Assembly (NCBI RefSeq): GCF_002865645.1
Contig: NW_020194685.1
Location: 1,316,807-1,380,806, forward strand
Direction: 5' to 3'
DNA: 64,000 bases
Origin: Hyaloscypha bicolor E
Taxonomy: Eukaryota; Ascomycota; Leotiomycetes; Helotiales; Hyaloscyphaceae
A program made the position numbers and the translations under genes. Below are positions 1 to 12,470 of the stretch, piece by piece. The stretch's first letter is position 1; each line of letters opens with the position of its first letter. Under the pieces are notes generated by a model, which was not told the DNA's origin, made no database searches, and worked only from the letters and a program-made list of their open reading frames with translations.

Positions 1-527
1 AAATTTGTAAAAAGAGATGTCAATTAATTTTCGACTTCACTCCCAGCCTTTTAAAAGGTGACATCATCGGACAGGACTGGGCCATGCATAAATTAGTGAA
101 TATTGAGATGAGAACCCAGTAGCTAGTGAGCTTCAGACGATTTCCAGACATTCAGATCACAGCAAAGGAATAAAATCACGAACTTTGAAATGACCAATTA
201 CCGTCCTAAGGTCTAAAGACATTCACAAACACCAATTGGACGAAAATTATCTTTTTAGAAAGGGCCATTTCCTATCAATTCCCGATCCAAGCATCACAAG
301 TAAGCCATCCTAGACAAGTGTCTCTAGAGCTATGTACAACGAAGTTAAGGTACTCTGCCGCTGGACTCCCGTGCAACTCTTTGTAAGCCATCAACGTCAA
401 CAGCCAACAAAGAATGCCATTTCCAAGGAAGCTAAACACATCTCCTCCAACAGCTCTATCCCTACCCTTCCCTCCACCATGCGGAATATCTACACCCACG
501 CTTCTCGCACACTTCACTTCACCAAGT
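1..527. other. Gene-free left edge
   Basis: No convincing coding region. Short ORFs here overlap on both strands and look like chance reading frames. The right part probably holds the 3' UTR of the minus-strand wall-protein gene that ends at 528. Confidence 0.6.
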
Positions 528-1081
528 TTACAAAGCCATCGCAACAATACCAGCCACAGCACCAACAAGCATGCCGCCGACCTTGTTCGCACGAGCAGCG
601 CCAATGATCATGGCAGGCTGGGTAGGATAGACCGCCGTTCCAGTTGCGAAGCCGCCGTTTGGTGTCATGATCGGCGCAGCGTTAGTGATGGTCAATGGAT
701 TCGGGTAAGGTGGGTTAGCTGGCGTAGATGCCGGGGGAGCGTTTGCTGGGGAGGACTTGGCGCCCGGTGGGCAAGAGGTGTAGAGGACTGTTGAAGGAGT
801 GTGCATTGGCTTTCCATTGTGTTAGTACTCTTAAAAGGAAGATGAGAAAGTTGAGGCAAGAGAAGAGGGAAACGAACATGAGTGACAGTGCATGGGCAAT
901 CCGTGATAGTCAGTGTAGTCGCCTCGGTGACGGTGTACGTTATCCCGTTGTGAGTGAGCTCAGTAGCGTACGGGCAGAACGTGGTCAAGGCTGTGACAAC
1001 CATTGTGGTGTACGCAACAGTGCCATTCCCGGCAGCAAGAGCACCAGTGGCCGCAGCCAGAAGTGCAAGGCCGTACTTCAT
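528..1081 (-). CDS. Small GPI-anchored cell-wall protein
   Basis: Two exons, 1081..878 and 809..528, encode 161 aa. The 68-nt phase-0 intron has donor GTTCGT, branch TACTAAC and acceptor AAAG. The start is the ATG that opens a typical signal peptide ([16 protein letters not shown]). The mature N-terminus carries a Cys-containing motif, [17 protein letters not shown], seen in short fungal GPI/serine-rich wall proteins of the clock-controlled gene 6 type. The C-terminus ends in a small-residue site and a hydrophobic tail ([17 protein letters not shown]), as expected for GPI attachment. It is probably secreted and fixed to the plasma membrane or wall. Family assignment is by motif and architecture only; no enzymatic role is suggested. 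Confidence 0.8.
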
Positions 1082-2239
1082 GTTGAATTATGAGATTAAA
1101 AAGATTAACGAGTGTGGGAAGTTAAGATGGCTGAACAGTGCAACTGAAAGAGCGACTTCGTGCAATGTAAAATGGAAAGGAGAGAGGGCTGGAGAGGAGG
1201 AACGGACATCTTAAAGGGAACGAAATCAACTCGGGTCCGGATCACTGATGTCTAGCCCTTCCGCGACCTCCAAAACTCCCCCCAGAGATACCCGAACCTC
1301 TCTAGTTCAGTACACCAGACACCAGGCTCTAGAGCTCAGCCTAACCTATTCACATCCAATCACAGCCTCCTAGGGGAATTTAAAGTAGGAGATCCGCAGA
1401 GGCGTTCCTGAATTGGCGTGTGCTTAATTTCATAAAATACACTGGTATTGATGGTTGTTTACAGCGCGAGGAATGTGGATGTGGAAGAGTTCTGAGTTTC
1501 TGACAAACCAACGCATAAAAAGAAATTAAGAGCTGGCTTGAGGAATGACGATCCATTCTGGATCGCGTCAACGACTCGGTCCCACCTGGTCACTCGACCC
1601 CAGGGCTGGAGATCTCATTCCTGCCCGTGGCTGTAACTTTTCGATTCTTCCCAACACTGCCGCAGGGGCTAGGCTTCATGAGTTTTCATTTCGTCTGTCC
1701 TTTGCAGTGGATTCTAGGTACACCGCTACTTTTCGGGATGAAGTACACCGTGATTTCCTCCTCAGACCTCGACACCGAAGGCTACTAATGTTGCCAAGAA
1801 GCATTCTTGCCCTCGACCTTTCGTTTCTTTCCCTTCCGATCTTATTAAGGACTAGCTTTCTTCTCCCTTGAGCCCTCACACCCTCCACAATTGGATGGGG
1901 GATCTTTATCTAAATAAACAAGTTCTCAAAAGCGTCTTCAAAAGCCACGACGCCTAAAATGCGTGGTAACAAACAGGTTCGAGTATCCCAACGAATCGCC
2001 AAATGCCAATGGTGTATCTATCCTCTCTCCAGGGGATATCTCAAGCTGTTATTGACGAATTCGAGGGCGCCCGATGTCCAAAGGATAATTGGGAATCTAT
2101 GCAATCGCTAAAACAGCAAAACTTGGCTTGTGGTCTCGTGTGAAACCGACAATTCCGAAGTCTCAGTAACGGGTATATATATGCGTACTCGGAGGTTCCG
2201 GGAAAACTTTTAGGTATGGGAAGAAAAGTCGAATCAAAT
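1082..2239. other. Intergenic: wall-protein promoter and flbA 3' side
   Basis: No gene seen. This about 1.16-kb stretch holds the promoter of the wall-protein gene on the left and the 3' UTR of flbA on the right. A 108-codon ORF at 1545 on the plus strand has no recognisable features. Confidence 0.6.
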
Positions 2240-4562
2240 TCATCGGTTGGATCGGCTCATGCTGCGTTCGGGGAGGTTGACGTTGTTGTAGCGAGGAGCG
2301 ATGGAATCGAAATCGTAGTTCTTGAGTGTCTGTTCATATTTGGAACTCTTCATGAACTTGGGAACAGAGTCCTGGGAAGAGAATTAGTATGGGAGAATGC
2401 TGAGAGGCCAGGAATACTCACACTCGCCATGAGCTTGAAAACGGAGATTTGGGCCTCCTCGAAAAGCTTGGTGACTTCCTTCAGGCTGTCGATCATCGCA
2501 CCATCCTGCCCGACGGCCTTAGTCATTCTTGTCGCAAGCTGATTTCGCAAAAGATGGTCGATGTTGAGTTCGCAAGGTGAGCCCGGGGCGAGAAACGCGT
2601 TGTAGATGCCATACGCAGAAGCCATGGTCTCTTTCACAGAATCGAGGCTCCCGCTACTGGAACTCTTTCCACTCCTCGACGGCGAGTTAGCTTTGATTGC
2701 GATCTTGCACGACTTGAGAAATTCATCGACATCCAGATAGAAGGACAGATTCTCCTCGCAATGTGTGTCTCGCAAATTTTCTCGGAAGAGCAATCGAAGA
2801 GCGGCATCATTCAAGATCTTGTCCAGCTTCTGGGTATTCGAGTCTCGAGAAACACCGGCTCGTGCAATGACACTTGAGCCTTCGCTCTCGGATGTTCGCT
2901 CCTTGTTGACCATGTTCACGACATCCTTGCCCTTCTGTGTCATCTGGTAGATACCGTTCTTCGTGGGCTGAAAGATAACTGCTTTTTCCTTGTCCTGTTG
3001 CGAGAACTGGGCGAGGTAAGTCCTGTCCTGCTGCACACACCAGATCAATTCGTGCTCCAGAAATAAGCCTGCGATCTCGCTTGTCTCTCTTCGATCGACT
3101 GTTGTACAACAATCCATCAACCAATCCGTGGCGGCTTTGCCGGTGAAGGTTTGGTACACAGCACGAGGCGGAGAGCCAATCTTGCGTTCGTTAGCCATTC
3201 TAACACCGGCTATTCCGTCCTTGTATTCACTAAGTGAATCAGAATCGGCAGAGCTGGTGCTATTTTTGATGTTAGGGCCGTTTTGGCCAATGAATCGGCG
3301 GAAAATGACCTCGATGGTACTACGGTCAGAAGACAGCTTATCTGTAGCAGAGTCTCGTTCAAGAATCACTAGCTGCATTGTATTCCTAGGAGAGTTGACG
3401 AGTTCAGTGACATGCTTCTGCTGAATGCCGTTCTTCGCACAAAATCTCTCTAAGACGTGAATGCCCTTCGGGGTCAGCTGCCAGACGGAGCCCTTCATAG
3501 TGAACTCCTTAGCCTGCTTCCCGTCCGCAGATTCGACGAATCTTGCATCTAAGAACCGCTGGCATACGGATCGAGCCATTTCCCGCGCCATCGAGAACGT
3601 GGTTGTCGTCGTGGTGGTTACTATCCGCGAGGGGTCTTTTGGATCTGGCATTCGGTTTGATTGGGAGAACTTGAGTGATCCTAGGTTGTTTATGGCTTCC
3701 TCTGACAAGAATGAATGGTCGACCCGACTCAATCGGACACGGTGGGGTGCTAAAGGTAAGCTCACAACCAACGTTGCAAATAGATCCTTGAAATCCTTTG
3801 GTAAGGTTAGCCCAAAGGCTCTCTTGAACCTTGGCAGAATGTCCGCTCTTAACTTACTCTTGTAAAGGGTCTGTCATCGCTGGTCATGCGCAATAAGCGC
3901 GAAGATGTTTGATGCATCTTGTTGGCGTTTTCAGATCGGGGTAACTGTATGGGGGCAGGCGTGTCGGCGGCAGTATTCGAATACGCCTGAGAAGGAGGGT
4001 CCGTCTCAAGCAGTGACTGGCGAGCAGCTGACGAGTATCTGGTTCCCGATCTCGTATGGGTGGACGACGAGGTATTGCTGCTATGGTGGGGGCTAGTATT
4101 ACCCTGAATACTCGTGTGCGAGTCTGCCGATCTGGGAAGGCTGCTGCTATTGTTCAAAGCAGCAGTGGGGGAGCTCTGGGCGGTGCGGTACAAACTGCCA
4201 CTCGACGGCCGCGAACGTACCGTAGGTTCAGACAGGCTGGCAATTGCGTTTGTTGTTTTGTCGCGGGCCAATGCAGCCAATGTGAAAAGGGTGCCTCGAT
4301 TTTGTTTCGACGAGCTGGTAGAAAGTGTGGACTGATGGTGCCTCAAATTGTTGATCTGGCGATTGGAGAGGTCGTTGAGGGTGCCGCCGGGAGAGGAAGC
4401 GTCCGCAAGGACTGGGGAGGATTGAACGATAGTGTTGTCCTGGAGAGCAGGAGCAGGCGATACAGTCTGGAGGGAGAGGTGGTGATCTAGGCGATCGACG
4501 GATACTTGAGGCAGATGGGGGTGAGAGGGTGAAGGTGAAGGCGAAGGTTGAGAAAGAGCCAT
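2240..4562 (-). CDS. flbA: FlbA-type regulator of G-protein signalling
   Basis: Three exons, 4562..3858, 3795..2422 and 2371..2240, give 736 aa, close to A. nidulans FlbA (about 720). Introns are 62 and 50 nt, both phase 0 (donors GTAAGT and GTGAGT). Residues 1-210 are Ser/Thr/Pro-rich and disordered. The conserved KMHQTSSRLLRMTSDDRPF block follows. Two DEP/fungal-DR segments lie near 300-360 and 450-530, and an RGS domain near 558-710 starts at KLDKILNDAALRLLF. The family accelerates GTP hydrolysis on the Gα protein FadA and so represses vegetative growth and permits conidiation (family knowledge). The C-terminus is NLPERSMSRSNR. A run of Thr codons (residues about 290-300) is low complexity. 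Upstream lie about 7.9 kb without a clear gene, so a long leader or extended control region is possible. Confidence 0.93.
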
Positions 4563-4753
4563 CTAAGGCTGGGGGCCGCTGGGGATGTTTAACGACGAGG
4601 CCCTAATCAGAATCCTGGTCAAGGCCGAGTTAGTCAGAGACGAGACTAGGGCAGGAGCCGATGTGGAAGGCGCGGGGGGGGGGAGGGGGGGAGGCCGCAG
4701 TCAGTCGTCAGTCAGCAGCCAGAGGTCAGAGGTCAGAGAATTGCAAGTAGGCG

Positions 4754-4773
4754 CGGTGCGGTGCGGTGCGGTG
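4754..4773. repeat. (CGGTG)4 pentanucleotide tandem repeat
   Basis: Four perfect tandem copies of CGGTG lie in the presumed flbA upstream region, close to a G-run (about 4674..4691) and a TCAG-rich stretch. Confidence 0.9.
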
Positions 4774-5062
4774 CAGTCTGTACGGAGCACAGGAGGCCTG
4801 CAAAGGAAAGGCGCCACCCCGGCTCGTGGTGTGGGCCCAGTTTGGGTGGCGGCGAGCAATGAGACTTGCTTGTAGACAGGAACCTTCGAACAGTTTGGCC
4901 TCGGGATCGCTGGGGGGCGGTTCGGGGGCCGTGACTGGCTTGTCCCTGCCGGGAGCTCCTCGGGCGCGGTGTGGTTCGTGGTTCGTGGCTCGCGGCTGCG
5001 CTGCTGTCCGTCGTCAGAAGACCGCAGGGAGAGTGAAGTGGAGCGGAGCAGAGCAAGGAGGA

Positions 5063-5097
5063 AGCAGCAAGCAGCAGCAGCAAGCAGCAAGCAGCAC
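5063..5097. repeat. GCA/AGC-rich imperfect trinucleotide repeat
   Basis: Alternating CAG and CAA trinucleotide units over about 35 nt in the flbA upstream region. It makes Gln/Ala/Ser-rich frames that are probably not translated. Confidence 0.85.
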
Positions 5098-7116
5098 CCA
5101 CCACCAAGCAGCAAGGGGCAGGGAGCGTCGCCTCTTCCCACCGATGGCTAGCTTCCGCGCTCGTGGCCAAATCGCCTGAGGGACAGATCGGCTGCGTGGC
5201 AACAAGGATGTGTCGACCCGCCTGCAGAAATCGGGCTCGCGCGCCCCCCTGTGCGGCCTACAGAACACGCCAATAGAACAGCGAAGCCTTCGACGCTCGG
5301 CGCCCGCTGCTGGGGCGCTGCCCCACTGCCCAGAAAAGCAACGCTGCTCCAGCGGAGCCCGGCGGAGCTGTGCTACAGTACTAGTACGGAGTACAGGACG
5401 GTACTTACAAGAATCGCTGCACGAAGTCCCTGCTGCAGTGCCGCAGTGCCGCCTGTGAGTGAGTGCCTGGAAGATGCTGGTTGACGCTGGTCCAAGTGAG
5501 ACAGACACCCACCGCAGAGCGCCCTGTACACGCTGCGTTGCTGCCCCCCCCCCCAACCCTGAAACTCCCTCCTTTGAAGCTTTCTAGAATTCTAGATTAT
5601 TACTGTATAGGCCACCCGCGTTTGGGACTGCCCCCGGCCTATTCATTCACCTGCGCCGCTGGGTCAGGCTAGATGCGCGCAATTCAGGCTTAAGGGGGAC
5701 ATACCGAACACGCGTGGAGACAGAGGGGCGGCTTGGGTAGATGCCGGATGCGTGGGTGTTTGGTGTGTCGCAGATCGCTGTCACGCCCCAGGCACAGGAC
5801 GTCTGAATTGACGATACCGTACCTGAGCGAGATCTTCTGGTCTTCTGTTTTGTCTCAGTCAGAATCTTCCCCAATTATTAATTTCGATCTCCATTCCGTC
5901 GTATCACATGTCCTCTGCCGCGCTGGCTGCGGTGGCCAAGCTCCTCAGCCTTTCTTCCCGTGGGAAGAAGGAGAGTTCCTCCGCTGCAGTGGCTTCCGCC
6001 GAGTTTTCTGAGCTTGATGCTGGACGAGGTTTTGCCCCAAAACACTCGACGCCAGCTGCAGACTCCCGTCAAAGACAGACACCTGTTGCTGTTCGCCCGT
6101 GAAATTCCACTTTGCGGATGGGCACCGGGCACCTGGTCCTTGAACGCGTGCAATATTGATAGGAGAACTTTTTAAGGAGATCCTCGACGACTTACTCAAT
6201 CTCTCACGCGAATCAATTGGGGTTCTGCAGCTCGCCGTCGTCTCTGGTCAAGCCGAAACTGAAACGAACGGCTGCTGCTTTGCGGCCAATATCGAGACCC
6301 AGGCCCCAGCTGCGGTACCGTCGTGAAGGATTTGTGCGTCTGTAGGGATGTATCTGTCAGCAAAAGCGAGTCCCGGACTTGCTGTAGCTCCTGTAGCTCT
6401 CCTGTCGTACCGGACGCCTTGGACATGCAAGCGTTCAAGGACGTGGAGAGCTCTCACACGATGCCGTCAAGCTCAGCGTTTCAATTGAAACCCGAAGTTG
6501 ATAAGCCACCGCCTCCCCAGGTTGTTGGATATGTTGCAGCGTGTCGATCTCGTCCTTCCAACGCTCTTCTAGAAGGCGACGCAAGGCTGGGGCAACAGAG
6601 CGGGAAAGCATGAATTCCCTACAACGTACCTAGTCTGAGCTTATTCCCGACGTTCCAGAAGATGGTTTTCCTGGTACGAAGATCGATATGCCCGGAGCGT
6701 TGGAGTTGCTGTTGTCTTGCGATCCTTGTTCTTTGACAGCGAGTGTTTCGCAGCCTCGCTGGTCCCTGTGAACGGGGCCGCCCTATCAAAGTCGCGGGTA
6801 GATCTGAGCGACGATCCTGGCAGCAATTTTGTGGCGGAGCGAATTGAAGTGAGTGCTGGAGAGCAATTGATCATACTAATTCAGCTCAACGTTGCCCTCG
6901 TTCGAAGGAGACAAAGGAGAGAAGGGGGAAATGAGGTCGAGAGATATTACACGGCTCTCGGTTCAGACGATGATCACACACCAGGCCACTGCCCAGTTGG
7001 CAGTTGCCCAGTTGAGAGACGCGGTGCTCGAGCACTGAGGAGACCTCGAAGCTAGCGTGGATTTGGCTAGAGGCAGGTTTTCCATGTGCCTTCACACAGG
7101 CACAATGCAGGCGGGC

Positions 7117-7143
7117 GGCAGGCAGGTAGGCAGGTAGGCAGGC
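7117..7143. repeat. GGCA/GGTA tetranucleotide microsatellite
   Basis: GGCAGGCA followed by alternating GGTAGGCA units over about 27 nt in the non-coding region upstream of flbA. Confidence 0.85.
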
Positions 7144-7892
7144 TGCGTTTGGAACTCTGGGCGGCGATTGCGGCGATGCCTCCAGGCGAGAGGACACAGC
7201 ATTCCCAGTGGAGGAGCTCATCCGAAATGTCGAGGGCCTTTTGCAGTGGGGGAAGGGCCAGCTGTGTACGACAGTACGACAAATACGACACAAGAGGACT
7301 ACCTGTCGAACCGCTGGCCGACGTCACTACAATCGACACTCTGCAGACTCCGACGGCACGAATTCTGCACACAAAGGAGGCATTTCGTTCGCGAACCCTC
7401 CCCACACCTCACCACTCTTTACGTCTATCATTATTGATCTCCTCGGAACCCGGAGGATCGACTGACATCTGCCAGCAACAGCGGTCAACCGCTGTGGGCA
7501 CGTACATGAAGTCACAGACTCGCGCATCCAGTCGTCGGCACCCGCTCGGCCCTCGATGCTGTACTTTAGTAATAGCAGAGTGGATATGATATGATAGGGG
7601 ATATGGCGATAGTCCCGCCTCTGCTCTGCACGATTGCGACGGTGTGGCCGGGGGGAAGGACTAACATGAGCTACAATTGGGGCTTGTGTTGGTTTCTCAG
7701 CATTCGCATTCTACCAGATCATATTCTCAAGTCTCTGATATTATGCTCACTCCTGCCTCTTCCTAATATTAGGTTTAGAGTTTGTCGAGCAAATAGGCTC
7801 AAATGCGCAAAGGCGCCACCGAGGTGCCAGAACTTTGGACCGAGATCTGGTTCGACAACGGCCAGGACCGCAATTATTAATCGCAGCCAAAA

Positions 7893-7916
7893 CCAACACC
7901 AACACCAACACCAACC
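7893..7916. repeat. (CCAACA)n hexanucleotide repeat
   Basis: Nearly four tandem copies of CCAACA in the same gene-free region. The repeat also inflates apparent ORFs on both strands. Confidence 0.85.
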
Positions 7917-10900
7917 CCTCATCCAACGACTGGTAAAAGCGGCGCATTGAGGAAGCCAGCCCCGTTTCCAGACGGCGGCCACGTTGTGCGATGCCATGTG
8001 CTGCAGGGATCATTCAGCCAGTCAGCACTGCGCTCGGTGAGCTTGCTCGTGCAGGAGAAAGCCACGCGCCATAGCTGGTGCGGTGACATGCCGGGGGGTA
8101 ATATTAGCCTTACTAATCCTACTCCGTACTCCGACTTGGGGAGGCCTGCTGGAGATCATGGCGAGCTTGGCAAACATAGGGGGCCGCTCGGTACTTACTT
8201 GCAGTGCAGAAACTTTGATCACCAGCAGTCCGTCAGCATCGCTGCACCGGCCACGCTGACTCGACCTCGAGCTGAGAACTTGGCACCCACGTGTCCTCAA
8301 TAATACACAGTACCTCTTCGACTTGCAGCCTCTGGTGCCTGGCATCTGGGTACCTGACAGACACTGTACCTGGCTGGTGAAGAGCATTTCCCGTGGCAGC
8401 AAAATCGTCTGATCTGTCCTGTCAAGTAAAGTCAAGTCATGTCAATTCCAGTCAATCTCATCATAGGACGGCGTGACTTAGCTTTTACCTGGATCGGATC
8501 GGCATACCATGCCATGCCAGGTCGCGAGGAGCCCGAACCGGAAGCGAGCCCCTTTTATCCAGACGCCCTCTCGTGACTTCCTCCAAGCTTCCAAGGATGC
8601 TGAAACCTCTGTCTCCTCTGCATAGCCCCCAATTCATGCCTCGGAGCCGAGAACAGCTAATGCTCACTGCCCAGAGACCGCGGCTCACAGATACCTGTAG
8701 ATCAGTCTTCAAATTCCCTTTCTTGAGCCTTCCGATGCGACGGCAATGGCAATACTGTGCAGTATCAAACGTCCGCACAGGTTTCCAGCCACACAATGCC
8801 ACAAGCGCGACACCCTTCTGACCATTGAAAACACGGCGCCCCTGCCACTTTCGGTCCCACTCGTTCCAGAGCCCACCACGCATCTTCCACGAGCCTTCTC
8901 CGGGCCTTCTCGAACGTCCAAACCTTGCATGCACGCGCGCAAATCGCAAAAGAAGCATTTCATCCGCTCAGCCATAACCTCCGGCATCGAAAAGATCGCC
9001 GCGCGCTTAAAGGAGTGCAGCCCTTGTTGAGACATCACCACCGTCACACGAGCAAGAACCCTTCTGAGCCTTATTTGCCGCCAAATAATCTCCGCAGAAT
9101 AAATATAGAACCAACTCGGGGTTCGGAGATGGTCGAGCCTCGTCAACTAGGGTCCCTTTCCCAATTTCACTTTTCCGGCTTGGCAATGGCATGACTTCGA
9201 AAAGTTTTCTAGAATGTCTCGGGCGAGCCCCTTTTCTCCATTGGCCCCCAGGGCTCCAACGCCCACGCTTTATTTAGCAAGCTCCGCTACTGTAACAATA
9301 ATTACTCCGAACACCATAACCGCAACCCACGTGTTTCCGGGAACCAGGTTACATTTTTCCTTGTTTCTCTCACAATTAAGTATACGTGGAACCCTGTCGG
9401 GGATTCTGGCCGATGTTCCGCTTGAAAGCAGAAGTGGTCTGAGAATTGCGGATAGCGTTTAAAATGTCTCGGGGGTTGAAAACTTGAGATGAATGGATGC
9501 AACGTAGCTTCCTGTTAAACATCGTGGCGTCTGGACGACTTTCCTCCTTTGTGCTCTGTGTCACCAGCCGTGCCGAAGAACCTCACAGAGTCACATGTAA
9601 TAATGACTTCAATCTCATACCTTCGTATCTGCATGTCCTAAACCACCCGTTTGCACATTCCCGCTTTCAAAAATCCCTCAAGCCATCATGGTTCTGTGTT
9701 GTAGCACAACACCACGTTCTCCAGTTCCCCCTCTCCGCCAAAACCTGCTCCATCCGAACTGCTGGAACCTCCACGGTTCGCTGCATGATCTCCCGATTAT
9801 CTTGCTCGGTTCGGTCCACGGGAGCGAGGAGCAAGAGCCACGAGGCCAGAGTCACACGGCGGCCAGCGGTGCACCGTTACGTTCCGCAGGCGGCCACTGG
9901 GTTGGATTTGGTTGCCACGAGGTCAGTGAGGAGTGGCGGACGGATTCTCACAGTAGTCTTACCTTGTGCAACATTAGAAGCGAAAAAGAGAGGACAGCAG
10001 GCGAGATGCCTTTCCCGTACCGTCATGCATCAATGGCTGTTTTGGGGATGGGAAGATACGTTTTTCTACCGTATGTGCATATGATAGCTGCTTCGGGGCA
10101 AGCAGTCTTGACTCCGCGGCAATTGCAGATGACAGGCGTTTGTGCTACCGCTCTGAGAAAGCGATTAGGAAAATCAAAACCGGTAGTGCCCATCCCGGCT
10201 GGCGTGGCCGTGCTAGGAAGGACCTCGGTATCCGAGAGTTTGGGGAAGAGAGGCTACCTTTGCAGCTAAGCTGCAAGTTCCAAAGCAGCCCCGCTGCTTG
10301 AGAGTACAGCAGCGGACAAAATTCTGCACTGGAGGTCGTCCATGATGGCCAAGGGCTACCGGGATCCTGCCGGCAAGAAGCCTCGAACATCTAGTGTGTT
10401 TGTTCGTGACATCCGTTTGTTCATGTTAGAACCGTTATGGTGAGTCCTGCCAAACGAATCCGCATGGGTTGAAGGCTCTAAGCAGGTGCCGAGTTTTATG
10501 CGGTTCGCATGCAAGCTCATGACATGAATCCTTGTTCTCATGGTTCTTTTTGCCGTAACTTGTCAACATCGAACTCTCCATGACGGGAAGGTGCTCCATC
10601 TTTCGTGAACTCGCAGCCTCGGGGAGGAAGCATCTTGACGCGGGCCAATTATGCAGGTCGTTCATTTCAGCGTTCCGAGTCTATGCAGAAAGCCATTTCG
10701 GACTACTCTCGGGCTTTGAGTGCACGCCACATGCCGTGGGGAAGCCACGAACGCACAGGCTCCGGTCGCTTCCAACGGCTCGGAAGAGTCCCTCATTCTC
10801 ATTATGCCCAGTATGCCGAAAGGACGGTGTCGGGACTCGGGAGGCATTTCACGGCTCAAACACTATGGCTTCAACTTGACAGGTGTTGTGGCTTAAAGGC

Positions 10901-12470
10901 CTTCTAGAACATCGGCAAGTTGAAAACTGCAGGCGCGGCAGCTTCGCCAAACTCTTTTTTGGGCCAATGTCGGTGCTTGACTGGAGCAAGTTTTCAAAAT
11001 GAGCGGTGGACGGAACCCTCTGTTCGAGTGTCCAGACAGCTATCGGCATTTCAGAGATTGCCAAGCGTTTTCAAGGCGCGAAACCAGAAAACTTTACCAA
11101 GGTCTCCATTGTTTTATAGCCGTCGTCGTTTAAAGTCCAATTACAATGGGCACAATGATGCTGCTATACCGTTCGACCATCAAAAGAAGGGTCTGGGAAA
11201 CAACCCATGTCCACTGATCTTTTGTTAAGAAAGTATCAAAGTAACACTTCTAGGCTTCTTTCCCGTCGGCTCTATTGCTTATGCATATCGGAGACTGGGG
11301 CAGATTAGCATGGGGCACGGAAACCAGGACATCTCTCAAGCTTCAAATCTCCGATTAACTTTCCCCAAAGTTGTTTTTGTACGTATAGGTCGATAGAGTC
11401 CTTATTTCCTATTCCCAGCATGACCCAGGTCCCTGGAAAAGCACTTCCGGGGAGGCTTTCCCGGTGCTTTAAACACTCGTCCGAGCACAAAGCTTGCTTC
11501 AACATCTCCCGCACAGCGGCTTCCCGCAAATGCTTCCAAACCAACCAACATCCCAACTTTCCTGGTTCTCAAATCACTCCTCAAACCACCTTCCGATCAC
11601 TAATCACCAACTTCCTCCAAATGCACACACTCTCGGAAATAGATCCGCGCGAGCCCTAATCTACCCGACTCAGAAACTCGCAATGCAGGATTGTCCACTC
11701 GCCACAACAAACGCCAAAGCTTCAGCCTTCCTCTACCCCTCCCTCCAACTCCACTCGCCACAGCTTCGACGTCCCTTATCCGCTTCCCCAGGGTCAGAGC
11801 CGCAAAACAATGACGACGTCCACTTGAGTCAAGCACCGCCACTTACTCCACCATCAGACCACGACGCCGCAACTCCGTGCCCGGGACACTCACTGTTCAG
11901 CCCTCTGGAGATCTAGACCTGGCCACGCTTTGACCGCCTTTGCTTGGGGAAAGATGTCTAAACCCAGAATAATGGAGAGTTCAAGATCCAGCTGGCTGGG
12001 AAATTCCGTGCTTTCCACGTGGCGAGTGAAACATGGGCATTTGCCATTTGGGGGATCTACGGCTACGGCTTTTCTTTTGAGGAGCCGGTTGTGATTGGCG
12101 CTCGAAAGGTAAAGGTGAAAAGGAAGGCGGAGGGGTTTCGGATGGAAGCTTCAGTCACTGATGACATATTGACAGACAGAATTCGATATCGATCTTCAAG
12201 GGTACATCATCCGAACCAGAGAAAAGGAAGAATGTCACTGTTTGAGGTTGCGGAATCGCTGTCTATAGGTCTGTCGGGCCTGCAAACCTAATATCCAGGT
12301 CATCGCTTTGAGGCACGAGAGACATCGCACTTTCAGTCTAGGAAACAAATTCTGAAATAATGGGCTTGACTAGATAATATTCTCTGGACTTTGCTCCATG
12401 GATCCTTCCATCCGGATCATCACCTTGTCCATCCCAGAAACACCAAACGCCATTCGGAAGCTCGCTTCCT

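Larger units (their letters stand above)
4563..12470. other. Long gene-free region upstream of flbA
   Basis: About 7.9 kb with no ORF that looks like a protein. The longest frames (180 aa minus at 5014, 167 aa plus at 7086, 195 and 193 aa overlapping plus at 9497 and 9688, 140 aa plus at 11494) lack family motifs and often overlap each other in different frames. The left part is G/C-rich with homopolymer G and C runs, short tandem repeats and a recurring TACGGAGTA/TACTCCGTA nonamer (5385..5393 and 8120..8128). flbA reads away from it and cdc73 ends at its far side, so the whole interval lies upstream of flbA. A long flbA leader, a non-coding RNA or decayed sequence are all possible. Confidence 0.55.

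Noticed and set aside
5014..5556. 180-codon minus-strand ORF
   Set aside because: Cys/Leu/Arg-rich translation of G/C-rich repeats, overlapping other equally long frames; no domain or splice support.
9497..10269. Two overlapping plus-strand ORFs of 195 and 193 aa
   Set aside because: They overlap in different frames and neither shows a family motif, signal peptide or codon pattern like the real genes.
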